Shown: positions 22,158 to 56,599 of the stretch, one piece after another
Layout of the letters: each line of letters starts with the position of its first letter
How positions within the stretch are numbered: position 1 is the stretch's first letter
Assembly: GCF_933775445.1 (NCBI RefSeq)
Contig: NC_065878.1
Location: forward strand, 12,783,395 to 12,847,394
Length of the DNA: 64,000 bases
Reading direction: 5' to 3'
Source: Argentina anserina
Lineage: Eukaryota; Streptophyta; Magnoliopsida; Rosales; Rosaceae
Position numbers and translations under genes: made by a program
The notes under the pieces: model-generated
Databases searched by the model: none
Told to the model about the DNA's origin: nothing
What the model saw: the letters and a program-made list of their open reading frames with translations, nothing else

Positions 22158-22555
22158 TATGTAGCACGGACACGGCAATACGGTGCGGCCGAAACGACAA
22201 TTTATATATAACTTAATATGTTTATTAATGCATAAAAGAAATATATAACACACGAATAATGTCAAATTAAATATTCAAATTTATTTCATTACATAACAAT
22301 TCAAAAGAAATAAATCTCAAGAAAGAAGAAAAGAAAAACGATTGGGCTGAAACAAAACTTGAGTTATTTCTATTTTATTTTTATTTTTTCTATTTATTTT
22401 TAATCTAAAATGATGACGTGGCTTATCGGTAAAAATATCGTGAAAGTGTCGGAAAAATCAATATTACTGTGTCGAACACCGTGTTGAGCCGTGTTGGAAT
22501 GTTTGGGGTGTCGAATACTTTAACAATCCAACCTTAGAAGTATCCGTGCTGCATC
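22158..22555. mobile_element. Non-autonomous hAT element sharing ends with the transposon at 60983
   Basis: Terminal repeats are TATGTAGCACGGACACGG (left) and, as reverse complement of the right end, GATGCAGCACGGATAC. Flanks are ACTCCACC (22150-22157) and ACTCCACG (22556-22563), an 8-bp duplication with one mismatch. Length is 398 bp with no frame. The left end matches the start of the large hAT element (TATGAAGCACGGACAC at 60983), so this looks like an internally deleted relative mobilised by that family. Confidence 0.8.
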
Positions 22556-22979
22556 ACTCCACGTATGAAAATCCTTTCTGATAGAGATATAAGGTGCACA
22601 TCTGTGGCTGGTCCAATTAGACGATCAACATCTAGTAACTGCGTGCATGTGATACTAGTTTGTCATCATACGAGAAGATCCCATGCATACTTGCTCCAAA
22701 TAAAGATCCTTTAGAATTTGCCAGTATTGCACTAGAAAATTATATGGTGTTTTAGCACATTAGGCATCCTGAAAATCCTACGGCGGTCATTGCACGAGAG
22801 TGAGTTGTAGAGAAATAAAAAAGGGAACGGGCGTTCCTTCGCCTTGGCACAGACTCATACAAAAGAGAACGCTAGTACTGAACTTATAGTCTGATTCACC
22901 ATGAAGTAAAAAAATATATGTACATATACATAAACAGTGAAAGTATGAAAACATACCCAAAACAGCACATGACTTAGTC

Positions 22980-25249
22980 ATGGAGTTTCTTCTCTCAAAC
23001 CCCAGTTTCTTCTTCACTGCTCTGGCTGTAGTCTTATCCATTTTCACCATCTCACTACTGAAATGGAAGCTGAGCAACAAGAAGTACCCACCAATTGCTG
23101 GCACAGTACTTCATCAGCTACATAACTTCAACCGGGTGCATGATTACATGACTGATCTTGCTGGAAAACACAAGACTTACAGACTGCTCGCCCCCTTCAG
23201 GAGTGAGATCTATACCTCAGACCCAACAAATGTGGAGTACATTCTTAAATCGAACTTCGATAACTACGGAAAGGTATGTATGTACCCATATATGCTTAGT
23301 TTAAAATGAAACCATGAACAGAGCAAAAGAGAAAATTAGACCAAATTATTATTGTCTGATGTCACAACAAGGAACTGAGTTAATATGTACTGAATGTATA
23401 TTAGATTACTTCTAGCCCAAGAATGGAGATGTTTCCTTATTTGATAGAAGGAAACCGTGTAATTTTCAATGAAGGGCAGGCTCTAACATCCTCGGAGCTT
23501 TTGTTCAGGGAGGGTATAATTACAATATTCTGAGGGATCTTCTAGGGGATGGAATTTTTGCAGTTGATGGAGAAAAGTGGCGCCAACAAAGGAAAATATC
23601 GAGTCATGAGTTTTCGACAAGGAAGTTGAGGGACTTCAGTAGTCTAATCTTCCAGAAAAGTGCGGCAAAACTTGCTCACATGATGTCTGAAATTGCAAGT
23701 TCCAACCAGACAATTGAAATTCAAGTGAGTTTTCTGAATGTTCAAGAAGAAAATGAAATTCTTATTTTGGTAAGTGATGCTAATTAAGTAGCTACGGTGT
23801 TGATGTAGGATGTGTTTATGAAATCAGCCTTGGATACGATATTCCAAGTATCATTCGGTGTTGAATTAGACAACATGTGTGAATCAAGTGAAGAAGGCAA
23901 GAATTTTGGTGATGCTTTTGACAATTCAAGTGCGTTGACCCTTTTTCGTTATGTTGATGTGTTATGGGGGATCAAGAAGTTTATGAATGTAGGATCAGAA
24001 GCCATCTTAAGGAAGAATACCAAAATCGTTGATGAATTCGTTTATAAGTTAATCCACAAAAAACTTGAGCAAATGGAGAAAAAAGACGACTCTTCTGACG
24101 CTGTGAGTGACAATACTAATTACAAGTTTACGATTCTGCTTCAACATTTTATAAACTTGCTTCCTGCTTATGCAGATGGAGAGAGAGGACATTTTGTCGC
24201 GGTTTCTGCGAGTGAGCCAGACTAATCCAACATACTTGAGAGACATTATCCTCAACTTAATTATAGCTGGTAAAGACACAACAGCGAGCACACTTTCCTG
24301 GTTCTTTTACTTGCTCTGCAGACACCCTTCAGTCCAAGAGAGGATTCAACAAGAAGTGGAGCAAGTAACCGGCATGAAAAAGATTACTAACTTCTTTGAG
24401 TTCGCGTCAAGTTTGAGAGAAGATGTTCTGGAAAAGATGCAGTATCTTCATGCTGCCATCACAGAAACTCTTAGAATCTATCCTGCAGTTCCAGTGGTAA
24501 GTCTTCAACTCATTTAATGTGCCTCTATATGCTTTCCATATGATTTTCCCTCAAACATGTAGTATTTTGTTTTGCACTCTCTGCTTTGTATAATTCTACT
24601 TGAGCTAGATCAATGTGATATTTATGACAATATGATATATGACCGAACATTTCAAGTTTTCAACAGTTGATTTCCACTTGATTCAATTCTGGCATATTGC
24701 AATTTAGCCTTCAATGCTGCTTTCATTGCAGGATGGAAAAATATGTTTCTCTGATGATACTTTGCCAGATGGATTCAGTGTGAGGAAAGGAACTTTGGTA
24801 GCGTACCAACCCTATGCCATGGGAAGGATGAAAGCACTATGGGGAGAAGATGCTGAGCAGTTCAAACCAGAGAGGTGGCTCGATGAGAATGGAGTCTTCC
24901 AGCCAGAGAGCCCCTTCAAGTTTACAGCCTTTCAGGTGTTTTATGCTCAAAACTCATCTTTCGTCCTACATAGATCAAATCTTCCTGCTAATTTGATGTC
25001 TGAAGTAACCTTTATCATATGAACAAAAGAACTGAGTATTAAAATGCTACTTGTTTGCATAATTATCAGGCCGGGCCGCGAATATGTCTCGGAAAAGAGT
25101 TTGCTTACAGACAAATGAAGATCCTTTCAGCTGTTTTGTTAAGCTGTTTTGTGTTCAAGATGAGTGACGAGAACAGAGTTGTAACTTACAGGACGATGAT
25201 TACTCTTCACATCGATGAGGGTTTAGAGGTTCAGGTGCTTCAGAGATAG
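22980..25249 (+). CDS. Cytochrome P450, CYP704 family (CYP704C-like)
   Basis: Six exons join in phase 0: 22980-23273, 23509-23724, 23809-24102, 24176-24496, 24732-24935 and 25070-25249, giving 502 residues plus stop, normal for CYP704. An N-terminal membrane anchor (FFFTALAVVLSIFTISLL) should hold it to the ER. Diagnostic P450 motifs are present: I-helix AGKDTTAST, K-helix ETLR, PERW, and the heme loop FQAGPRICLG split across the last intron with its Cys intact. The family member CYP704B1 omega-hydroxylates long-chain fatty acids for pollen wall sporopollenin; other CYP704 proteins are also thought to oxidise fatty acids. The substrate here is unknown. All donors are GT and acceptors AG. No disabling change is seen. 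It is convergent with the BEACH gene. Confidence 0.95.
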
Positions 25250-27198
25250 TGTATGTAGCTTCCTAGTCATAATAATTTAGGAAGTGAAAAATGCAGAACT
25301 ATGTAACAACTTTTATCTTAGGCTTCCACTGGTCTCTCATGTTTTCAGTAATATGATGCCCTCATAAACGACATCATACAAGATTTAATTTAATGATGCA
25401 CTCACAAATCACAATATACCTATAACTGACCAACCAATCTGTAGCAAATAAAATTCCGAAAGTCAAATACTAGTTAATGTCATTATCAAGTGCCTAACTT
25501 GATCACATGAGAACACAGAACACTGTCACGACCCCGAAATTTCGAATGATAAAATTTCGAATTTGAAGTCATGAAAATTCTAAAATAATCTCAAATATAT
25601 TGAAATTATCTTACAGTAACAGTGTATCGAAACTGAGTTCACAGTACGACTCAGTCGACTTGAATAATACGTCGTCAGTTAATACAATCAAGTATTAAAA
25701 TAATTGGAAATGTAATATTCACTCAATCTTGCCACAACAAAAGAAGGAAACCCTCAGTAATCCTCAAAGTAAGCTCCCCGAGCCTGGTAATTTCCACATG
25801 CAGAACTATCCTCTACACCATCGACTGGAGAGCGACTTGTTTACTACGAGCCTTCCAAAGATGAGAGTGAATATGTGGTACATGTGAAGGGTTTTGTGGA
25901 GTATCTGATCGTCATGGTGTCGAGGTTTGCTCCAATTGGAATTTCTCAAACACGTTTTGCATCTTCGACTCAAACGTCGCCAGGGATTTCTCCAATGCAT
26001 GGCTAAAAGCAAGTCAAATTGCTGCTTCCTTTTCTCTTATAATTCATTGCGTCTCCTTAAATCACTTGGATCTGCGAACGCGGCGGTGGTGATGAGTGGG
26101 GTGGTGGAGTAGGCTTTGGCTGTGACGAGGATAAGGATTCATCAGGAAAAATAGTTGATACCACTGTTGCAGCTGAGGTGGGTGCCATATGGCAGAGGTA
26201 GATACCACTGTTGCGACGGCTCCGGGTACCGAATATGAACGCCATATGGCGGAGACGCCGGTTGCCCAGCCCCCAAGCTAGAGACTACATCTAAAAAAGA
26301 GAGAAGGGAAATAAAATTGAAATAGCAATATTTTCTTCGATTCCTACAAAAGATTATACAGCAGAATATATAAACCCTAAGATGCTGCACATGACTGAGT
26401 TACATTAGAATCATAACATGCCACACCTAGTAACACCCCATACTTTTCATCTAAGAAAATTATCTGAGTTGGAAGCGTGGAGTGTTCACCAAATTTTGGG
26501 GTATTCCAGTGCAAACAGAAACGACCAGGATAAGCCGTGACAAGGAGAAGGTGAGAGTCACTTTGGTCGACGGTGGTGCGGAGGTGGGACTGAATGAAAG
26601 TAGAGGATTTGACAAGTGACTTCCAAGATTGCAGACGAGGGTGAATAAGGAAAAATAGGGCATAATCGGATGTAATCAGGAAGAGTAATCATACTCGAAA
26701 TCTAAGATAAAAACAATTTCCAATTTTGCATATCCAACTTCGATCAAATGAAGTCTAGGATTCTTTCTAAAATAAAGTATAGAACCTGTTCCGATGACCT
26801 TTGTTCCAATCAATACGTCAAGTTTCTATTGAGTTCTGCTGACAAATCAACTATATTTTCATTAACTAACAAAAAAAAAATCAATGAAAAAAAATGAAGG
26901 TCTCGAGAGCTTTTAGCTCATCAATTTCAATCTACATACTTACAACTCAATCGAGTCAAAGAACGAAAGAAACACCAACCTCACAGCAATCTAAACCTGT
27001 ACCTCCGAGCATGCAATTTAGGGTTCACCTGCCTATCTAATACACATGTGTTACACTCATAAGTCAAAACACAGCTCCAAACTGAAATAGAATGAATCTG
27101 CTCAAGCTTCAAGACAGGGCTAGCTAACATGCCCTTGAAGCTTTTGTCCTATAAAGGTATCGGGTATCTTCTTAATCCTTTTAAAGTATGGCCTAAAA
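25250..27198. other. Intergenic between the two convergent genes, with possible LTR fragment
   Basis: From 25524 the sequence starts TGTCACGACCCCGAAATTTC, a typical opening of some plant LTRs, but no second copy or target duplication is visible. At 26155-26260 the phrase gataccactgttgc and a ccatatggc phrase each occur twice, a small local duplication. No credible gene is present. The 3' untranslated ends of both neighbours must fall here. Confidence 0.45.
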
Positions 27199-48652
<21,454 letters not shown>

Positions 48653-49770
48653 TGTTACACAACCACATACGCTGAGCTACCTAGATATCTATATATAGAA
48701 AGAGTGAGACGTGCATATCATCAGAGCAAACCTGTGAGACACAGAAATTAAAATATTACTATATGATTCTTTCTCCCAGTTTAAAAGAGAAAAAGAAACT
48801 ACTAATTGGCAGTAACTAACATGTGAGCTCAAAGGTACTAAAACACTGACAAAGTCATCCCATTTCCACCTATAGTGCCACCAAAGAAAAATAAAAGTGT
48901 GCAATACTCTAATCAATTAAAGAGATGAAATTTCGCCTTGGCTATTTCCACTGAAAACTTCCAAAAAAGCTCTTAGCCCTTGCATCGCATACACTTCTCC
49001 TCTTGAAACTTCGTTTTAATAGGAAACAATCCCCCTAATTAACTCTCCAACTGCTCTACTTAATATGCCAACTAAGCTTCATTTTAAGATAATCCAGGTT
49101 TCGCCGTTTCAGAATAGTTCATTAGACCATTTCAGTTACTGAAGTAGATCACTACCTTCAACTCAGCTAAACCGAATTTCTTCCATTTCGAAACCTACAC
49201 CATTTACTCCAAATTTTTAAGTCCTCATCAACAGTGAAACAAAGAAAGCAATAGATGCTTCTAATCCAGTAGATAAAGAAGTACCGATTTCACAGATCTC
49301 AACCTAAGGAATCAACACAGTCACATGTAAACGCATTCACAAAACCTAATTGATCTTGTTCATCAAACTACTGACCTAATCAGACTGAACTATCGAAACG
49401 AAGATCGACCTCGCCGTGCATTGCGGTTTCTTCAACCGCAGCAGATCGATCTTGTTCATCACACTACTGACCTAATCGTCGCAACAAAACCTAGCAACTA
49501 TGCAAGCTCATCGTAGCTAAAGAAATGCGAATCGAAATGCAACAGATCAGATGGAAATGGCGATTGATTTAAACCTAGAAATGAAATGCGTCAACGAAGA
49601 AGGAGATTGAGGTTGAAATTGATTACCTTGAAGAAATGATCGGGCCGGAGAATGGCGATGAATCTGTGGAGTCCGGAAAATGGAAGAAGGGGAAAAAAAA
49701 CTAGGGAGAAAAGAGGAAAGAGGGTGTTTGCAGAAAGGGAAGGCGAATTGGGCGCGCAGGAGAGATGGTG
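48653..49770 (-). promoter_or_regulatory. 5' untranslated region of the BEACH gene with a probable leader intron
   Basis: A pyrimidine-rich leader (about 49770-49627, with cggactccacagattcatcg) ends at a good donor (ttcaag|gtaatc). A plausible acceptor (ttctatatatag) lies near 48691, about 40 bases before the ATG. This suggests a leader intron of about 0.9 kb, common in large plant housekeeping genes. It is inferred from splice signals only; the transcription start is not known. Confidence 0.45.
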
Positions 49771-51185
49771 GATTTCGCAGGTGGATTTCGCAGGGTAATA
49801 ACAAATAAGACCGTCTCTGCCTCTTGTGCTTGCTCAGTCAAAAATCATTACAAAAATAAAATAAATAGATGGATTTCGAAGGTAAAAATGATAAGTTACT
49901 ATTTATCGACCAACATAGAAATCAGAATTTTTATTTTGGGCTTTGAAAAGATTTTTGGTTTTCTAGAGCTTCTAAATTCACAGATGAATAGCCAAAAACA
50001 AGGGATAAAACCATAAACAAGAATGGGAAATTAGTGTATAGAGGTTAGAGTTTAGTATTTTTCGGAAAATCATGTCAGAGCAGACCCTCTGACCTAACCA
50101 GGTCTTACAAATATATTGAAATTTAACTTCGATCATTAAACACTTTTTGGGCTTAGAGACTAATTTGTGCGAAGAATTAAACCCCATCCTCCCCCCTATT
50201 TTTCATCCTTCCCATTCCATAAAAGTATTATGTGTCTCAAACGGACATTCTGGCTAAAATATGCTGAAATTTGATTCACAAATTAAAATCTGTAATTTCG
50301 TACGAGCAACCCGAAAAATCCAAAAGATTATATTCTTAAATATTCAAGCAGTTAGTTGCCTTAGAACGCGCAAATTACCTATCTTTAAATTATTATTCTT
50401 AATCGTTCGCCGCTTCCTTGCCTTTATATCATTCTGATTTAAGTTACCCCATTCTTGTCATGTATCATCTAGAAGAATATCTCAATTAGGTGAAGCTCTA
50501 GAAGAATATCTCAAATAGCTAAAAGAATTTGAGGAAATAAAAAAATCTTCGAGGAAGATATCAGAGAAGTGAAACCCCTCTACAAACAATAAACTATTTT
50601 GATAAAAAGAAAATCCATTGTGATGCCTCTCATCTCTATTGAGCTAAACAATTGTAGAGCTTCTTTGAAACTTTAACCAGATCCCCCACTTGGAATATGG
50701 TTACTACACACCCGGAATTTCAAGTAGCTTTTGAAGGTGAGGATGTGCAAGATGATGTGATAATCATTAATGACCCAGGTTGGCAACTTGCACATGATAT
50801 CCTCTGGAACAAGTTATTTCGAGGTCGCACAGAGTGAGCGAGCAAACATTGAGGTACTAACTTTGAGAGAGAGGGGGGGAGAATGAGACTAACGTCTCTC
50901 ACAATTTGGGTTTGCAAAACAATCTTGTAATTTGCAGATGTTTTGGAGGGTACCCAATGTCATTTTAAAATTTTCATTAATTCACAATCGCGAAAGCTCC
51001 GTGGTTCACAAGCTTCTGGCTTCTAAAAGCAAGGGGGACCAACTTCTAAAAGCAAGGGGAAAAAGCTATGGCTTTTGGAAACTGGAAGGAATAAGAGTAC
51101 TTACCAAACATGTTAAGAGGCTTTGTTTATAATCACCAGAGCCAAAAAAAGCTCTACCAAACACAACCATTGTGAAGGTGAACTT
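49771..51185. other. Intergenic, no gene seen
   Basis: Contains only short frames without domain support. Near 50995-51110 the phrase cttctaaaagcaag occurs twice, as if a small inverted-repeat element lies here, but its ends are not clear. Confidence 0.45.
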
Positions 51186-51410
51186 CAATTCTCCTATGTT
51201 TCAAGCCGGAAGGAATAAAACCACCAGTCCAGACTTGCGGCGATCGCCCGTAGTTATGATCGTGGTCTGCTTGCTGCTGATCACAAGATGCTTACTCCTT
51301 ATCTGCACCACGTGCTAAAGCGAAAGCTCTACTGTTGGGCTTCAAACTCGCTGCAGATCATTAAGCTCTCATCGATCGACAAGTGATTTTTGAAAGTGCA
51401 TATTTCTAGA
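51186..51410 (+). pseudogene. Fragment of a LINE RNase H domain, decayed
   Basis: Translated pieces in shifting frames resemble the RNase H-like end of plant LINE proteins: YDRGLLAADHKMLTPYL, then AKAKALLLGFKLAADH and DRQVIFES. At least one frameshift and one stop separate them. No upstream reverse transcriptase is visible. Assignment rests on motif resemblance. Confidence 0.4.
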
Positions 51411-53095
51411 GCCTATTTATTGTGGTTGCCCAGTGCCCTTACTTAATGAAAGATTATATGTTTGCTCAATGTATTACAATGAATTTAGATGACACAAGGC
51501 AGAGAGATCTCAAAATGTAGTGGTAAGAACAATTGCAAATATTGGACTGAAAGGGAGACTCCTAATGAATGGGCAGATAGATTTTTGGTGACCTACAACT
51601 GATTGAGTAGAAACTTGTAATGACTTATTGGTTGAATTGTCAATTTATAATCTATGTCTGGTGTATTTCTTTGTAATATGTTAATGAAATACCATTGAAC
51701 TTATTTAGTTATGTTTTTGATGAAATATCAAGTGTTGAACTTAGTTATGCTTAGAAAAAAATATTCTAATTGAAAATATTGTTTGTATCAATGTATAAGA
51801 GTTATTCACAGTGTGTTTTGTCTTAATTAGTTATTCACATATAAGTAAAATAAATAAGTTTGGATCCTACAACCCCAACCCTAACACTCAAACATTCCTA
51901 TCTATACTCTTCTATACTTATTGACTAGGGTTTAGAACATAGCCCAATTATTTATATTATTTAGCTGGGTTTTGAGTTGTTTAGGCTTGGGCTATTAGGA
52001 GTTGCAGCCTAGATAAAAAGCAGCAATCGCCGCCACACCTCCATCCCATGAACGTGACCCCGATGCCGCCACCAATAAAGCTCAGACCCTCCCTCCATTG
52101 CCACTAGCATGCTAATTGAATATGAGCCACCACAACCAAAAACCTTAATTTCCTCGTGATTTTGGGTCATACCAGCTGATTTCTTTTCACATTTTTTTAT
52201 AATTAAAAATTTAATTACCTATATTATTAAAGCAATTTAATTTCTTACAAGCAGCTTAAAATCTCGGTAATAGCCGAGTAGTTACCTCTAATATTACACA
52301 AACAATATAACTTACTTCAAAATTTTATCACCTAACTAAATGTTGTCAATCATCAATACTCGTTTGTATTGTGTTCACTGGCTCCAATATCCTTTTGTCA
52401 CCAAATATGTGGTTTTTTCGCGATCGTCTAATTTTCAAGGTTCAATCTTGTCATTGACAGTGATCACAATCTTCATATCTTCAAAATCAGAATGGAGTTC
52501 GCACATGAAATAATAGTTTCCAGCATCATTCAGTGTCAGTTCATCAATGACAGCTGTATAGCTACCCAAGTTTGGAGTCATGACACAATATTCGAATGCA
52601 TAGCATCAGTTGCTACAACAACATAGTGGACTAATGTATCGTAGTGGAAAACTGAAAATAACAAAATACTGAAATAGATCAAAAAGAAAAACAAATAAGA
52701 TGTGAAAACGAATACTGTATATAGATTAGTGTAGTGGCATAGTCAAGAATTTTTGTTCACTAGTGCACAATGTAATTTCGTTTATATAGTATATATGTAT
52801 TATGGTAAAACAAATGAAACGGAGTACGAGACATATAGAAGTCAATATATAGCAGTTGGACAAACATTATCCAAAAATTCTTAGCGACACCATAAAGAAG
52901 TGGATGAGGATTGAACATTCAACTAATAAGTATTCAAATCATTCAAGCTACGACACCTTAAAATATAGATGAACGAAGTTGATGCCTGGCCGGCTATGTA
53001 CAGAGCCAAATCTTTAACTAAAGAACCTTCAAAATCATATGAAGTTCAATCATAGAGCAAATAAGTGAAATTAAAAAAAAGGAAAATAGAGTTTT
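51411..53095. other. Intergenic, no gene seen
   Basis: AT-rich with stops in all frames. Short weak frames only. Confidence 0.5.
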
Positions 53096-53099
53096 TGTT

Positions 53100-53451
53100 C
53101 CAAGAAAAGCTATCTCGGTAGCTCACAGAGCTACTAAGCTTCCCTTTCAGAGTGAGGGTCCTCTTTATTGGACTGTTAATCCTCCTCTGTCTTTTTTTTC
53201 TGCTCTCAGTCTCGATTTACTCTCTGGTTCTCTGGCGAATTAGTAGCAACTAGCAAGGGATCAGCTAGTTTCATTTCTACTGTTTAGTGGACTCTGTGTT
53301 CTAGCTCAAGCTCTTGTGTTCTAGCTCTTGCGTGAGTGTAGTTGAGAGACTACTATTTTCTTATTGAGTCTCTTTGTTTATTGGGCTATTGCTTTTGCTG
53401 GCCTTTGGGGTTTTTTGTCCCTAATGAAGAATTTCATTTCCAAAAAAAAAA
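53100..53451 (+). mobile_element. Possible retroposon 3' end with poly-A
   Basis: A T-rich, CT-rich stretch containing tctctggttctctgg and a ctctttgtttattgggc segment ends aatgaagaatttcatttcc followed by about ten A (53442-53451). This is how many plant LINE or SINE insertions end. No target duplication could be matched and no coding part is present. Confidence 0.35.
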
Positions 53452-53534
53452 TGCAGCAAGTTAATGAAAGGCATTAACGTACGATTTATGTTCTTAAACT
53501 AGTTCTATCATAAATAAAGTTCTAAAGTTATACT

Positions 53535-54460
53535 TGTTGGAAAATGATTGGAAAAACCATTTTAAACCAAATTTTAATTGATTAATTAAATTAAGTTAAA
53601 CTTATAATTAATCAAAGATGAACATAGATTTGAGTTCTCCATAATGAGGGCTACAAGATCATATGTTTGTTTGTGTAATTTGGTTTGTGGGTGAATAAGA
53701 AATTGTCACTCAAAGATGGCTACTTAGAATGAGGGAAATGTATTTGTCCCACATTGAAAAAGAGAAGTGTTGAAAAAACTTTATATAGAATCCATTGTGT
53801 ATGGATTGTAAAGTTTGTAAGTCCCCTTATACCCTCTCGCGCACGCGCAGGGGGGGGTGCAAATCTTAGGTCACAAGAGAAACTCGTATATGCCCGTCGG
53901 AACGCAAATTCTTTTTGCATTTCCAGAAATTCGGTTTTGACTTTTCAAATTCTTCTTTTGTAACAACTGAGTTATTGTGTATTATGGAGAATTATAACAG
54001 AATTGAAATCAATGTTTGTAACATATGTAACTCATATATGTTATGATCTTTTGATTTCTATAACAGCCATCTTATAAATTGCTGATTGCAAATCCTCACA
54101 GTATAAATAGCCACCATCATTTCATTGTAAAATTCATTCCATTCGAAACACAATCCTCTCCCACTCTCAAAATTCTTAGCTTTTCTCTGGTGATAGAAAG
54201 AGGTACCTTTTGAGTTCGTTGAGGGTTCTAGTTAGTAGTGCAACTTCCTAGAATCGTTTAGTCGTTATATCTTGGGAGACAAGCGCCAAGCATCCTTGCA
54301 CCGGTAGAGGAGGCGTAAACGTCTTAAGGACAGTGTGGTATCACACACGTCTCGACTAGTTCTTCCATCACCAATCGTTCGGTATTTTGGTTGAATTTCT
54401 TTTCGTATTCTTCGTTTCTGATTTATAATTATTTATAATTCGGCTTATTAAATTATATAT
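53535..54460 (+). mobile_element. Copia LTR, solo or truncated
   Basis: It begins TGTTGGAAAATGATTGG, has a TATA box (tataaata, about 54102), then a leader-like stretch with cttgggagacaagcgcc and ggtagaggaggcgtaaacg, phrases I associate with plant copia LTRs. The right end and target duplication are not identified, and no internal region follows. Confidence 0.5.
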
Positions 54461-56130
54461 GCAATATATCACTGTTTTTATAATAATACTCACTCAAAAC
54501 ATCTCCAGTATAGAATTGTAAGACTGAAATTGAACTCAACATAGTGTTAATATCAAACTGTACATGATTAAGTCGTAGGAGATGTAATCCATATTGATAT
54601 TGGTTTGTTTTAGGACTAAGTGTATTAAGTCCTAAAGGGTAAGTGAATCCATACAACTCTGAGTTGGTATTGCATTAGAAATCATTTTATGAGTTAACTT
54701 ATGCATCAAGTCAGTGTCTTTATGGGAGATCAACTTTTGGTGCTCTATATATAATAATGTTTGGTCTATATTCCCTATATGCTTGTAGACGATTCAGTGC
54801 ATGCCCCATAGATGGTGTCCAAGTCTAGAGGTGAACAGAAGACTAAGAAGATTGCTACTGTTGTGGATTGCTTGGCTGAATAACTAAGAGCTATGTCAAT
54901 ATGTTCACAAACTTGTGTAATGGAGATTATGCAATTGTTTCGATTAGTGCTTTAGTGTGTTCGTATTATGAGTAAGCATGATCTTGATTAAATGCTCCTT
55001 CATATTTTTTCAAGAATTTCTTGGTAGCTACCCAACGCCAAGCATCGTAATAAACTGTGAAATCCAAATATCCAGCCAGTATCTCCGACGATATATTGTG
55101 ATGCTAACACTGCTTGGAGAAATCAACATCAAAATCACAACAAAAACAATATTGTATTGTGCCATGAGCATTTTAATTAATGTAATGATTCTTTTTTTCG
55201 TTCCTAGTAGAATCCCCAGGCCATCTTATAACATAGGCTTGATATTTATATATGAATAAAATTTTCCTTTATGGGCGAACGAATTTATGTTTAGGTTAGG
55301 TAGAGTGCTTTGGTCTCACTGATTTAATCATGTTGGGTCATGCTTTCTTTTCTATAGTTCAAAAATTTATATAATTAATACGTTTGTCATCAATTATGTG
55401 ATATTATATGCAACTCATGGTTTGAGTTTTACTGGCGATCGAAATCATCTAATTTATTTGTAGCTTAGCATATACATGTGGTATCTTGGCCGCATCAGGA
55501 GAGACGTATTGTAATTAATTAACTAATTATCATTCCTTCATAATGGATTGGGCATAGAATTCATGCAACACAATTTGCAGCATAAGATGCTCTATGAAAC
55601 ACGAATTAATCTGTTGGGGTTTTCAGTTTTGGACTTAACTGGAGCATTGACGTTGGGTAATAGTTCTTTCATTGACCTTATACCTCATTTGGTTCATGGA
55701 ATAAAAATGAATTAAATCTAATTCCTTAAGCTTTCTATGGGCATGCGAATATTGATTTCCTTTCAAGTTTCCTTTCTATAGTATCTGGTTTTGATAAGGA
55801 AAGGAATGCACAGTTTTTTTTTTCAAATGTTTTGAAGGAAAGGAATGAAAAGTTCAATTCATTTTTTAATACAGCATATGGTAAAGAAAGCATGGTATTT
55901 TAATTCAAAATTTTAGTAATGATTGCGGAATTTGGATGGGAAATTGATTCCAAATGGAAAAATGAGGGAAACAATTACCCCCAATTTTCCAATCTTTTTG
56001 GAATCAATTGTCTTTCCATCTCTTTTTCTTAGGCTCCCAAACAATGGAAAAATTCATTTTTATGCCATAGTTTCCTAGAAACAAATTTAGCCATAACACC
56101 AGTTATTAACTAATATAATATATACATATG
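54461..56130. other. Intergenic with possible small inverted-repeat element
   Basis: No gene. Between about 55685 and 56045 both edges carry related phrases (catttggttcatggaat on the left, cccaaacaatggaaaaattc on the right), suggestive of a Harbinger- or MULE-type MITE, but the arms align poorly. Confidence 0.35.
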
Positions 56131-56340
56131 GGGAGAATCAGGAGCGGACGTCCGCATGGTGTGGATTCGCCCGTTCCGGCAACGGGTGACGATGGCGCGG
56201 ATGGTACATGATGCATTCCCCCTCCCGACGCTCATGTCTGTGCCGGCCAAAGTGCCAACGCCGGTCCACGTCGGCCGGAATATGCACATTTATAAGAAAT
56301 TTCTGGAAATTTACAGATTTCGGCCGCTGTGAGCCAACGG
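56131..56340. other. GC-rich island resembling 7660-7900
   Basis: A 200-bp GC-rich patch with ccggccaaagtgccaacgcc and cacgtcggccggaatatg. The segment at 7770-7830 has similar phrases (cggcggccgaaatctgccaa, tattccggccgccgtggatc), so both may be remains of one transposon family. There is no frame. Confidence 0.35.
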
Positions 56341-56351
56341 TGGAGCTTTGA

Positions 56352-56560
56352 CACTACAACAAAAAACCCTTTTAGTGACAAACGTTTAGGTGACAAACCT
56401 TATTTGCGTCTCTAATACCAGCTATGGGTGACAAAAAAAAAATTTAGTTTGTCACCTAAACATCGCGAACTTAAATTAGATCTTTCTTAAATTTAGTATC
56501 AGAGACAAAAAAAATTGTTTGTGTCTCTTATAAGCGTCAGAATAAGATTTTGTTTCCAAT
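56352..56560 (+). mobile_element. CACTA-like transposon terminus
   Basis: CACTACAACAAAAAACCC at 56352 is the classic CACTA terminal repeat. It is followed by repeated gtgacaaa/tttgtcac motifs (for example near 56374, 56389, 56428 and 56447), the expected subterminal pattern. The opposite end was not found. The element seems truncated by the copia relic to its right. Confidence 0.6.
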
Positions 56561-56599
56561 TTCCTAGTTTCCTAAGTCAGGAAAAATACAAAGGTGCTC

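Noticed and set aside
49547..49804. 85-residue minus-strand frame upstream of the BEACH ATG
   Set aside because: It overlaps the pyrimidine-rich leader exon and donor; better read as untranslated region.
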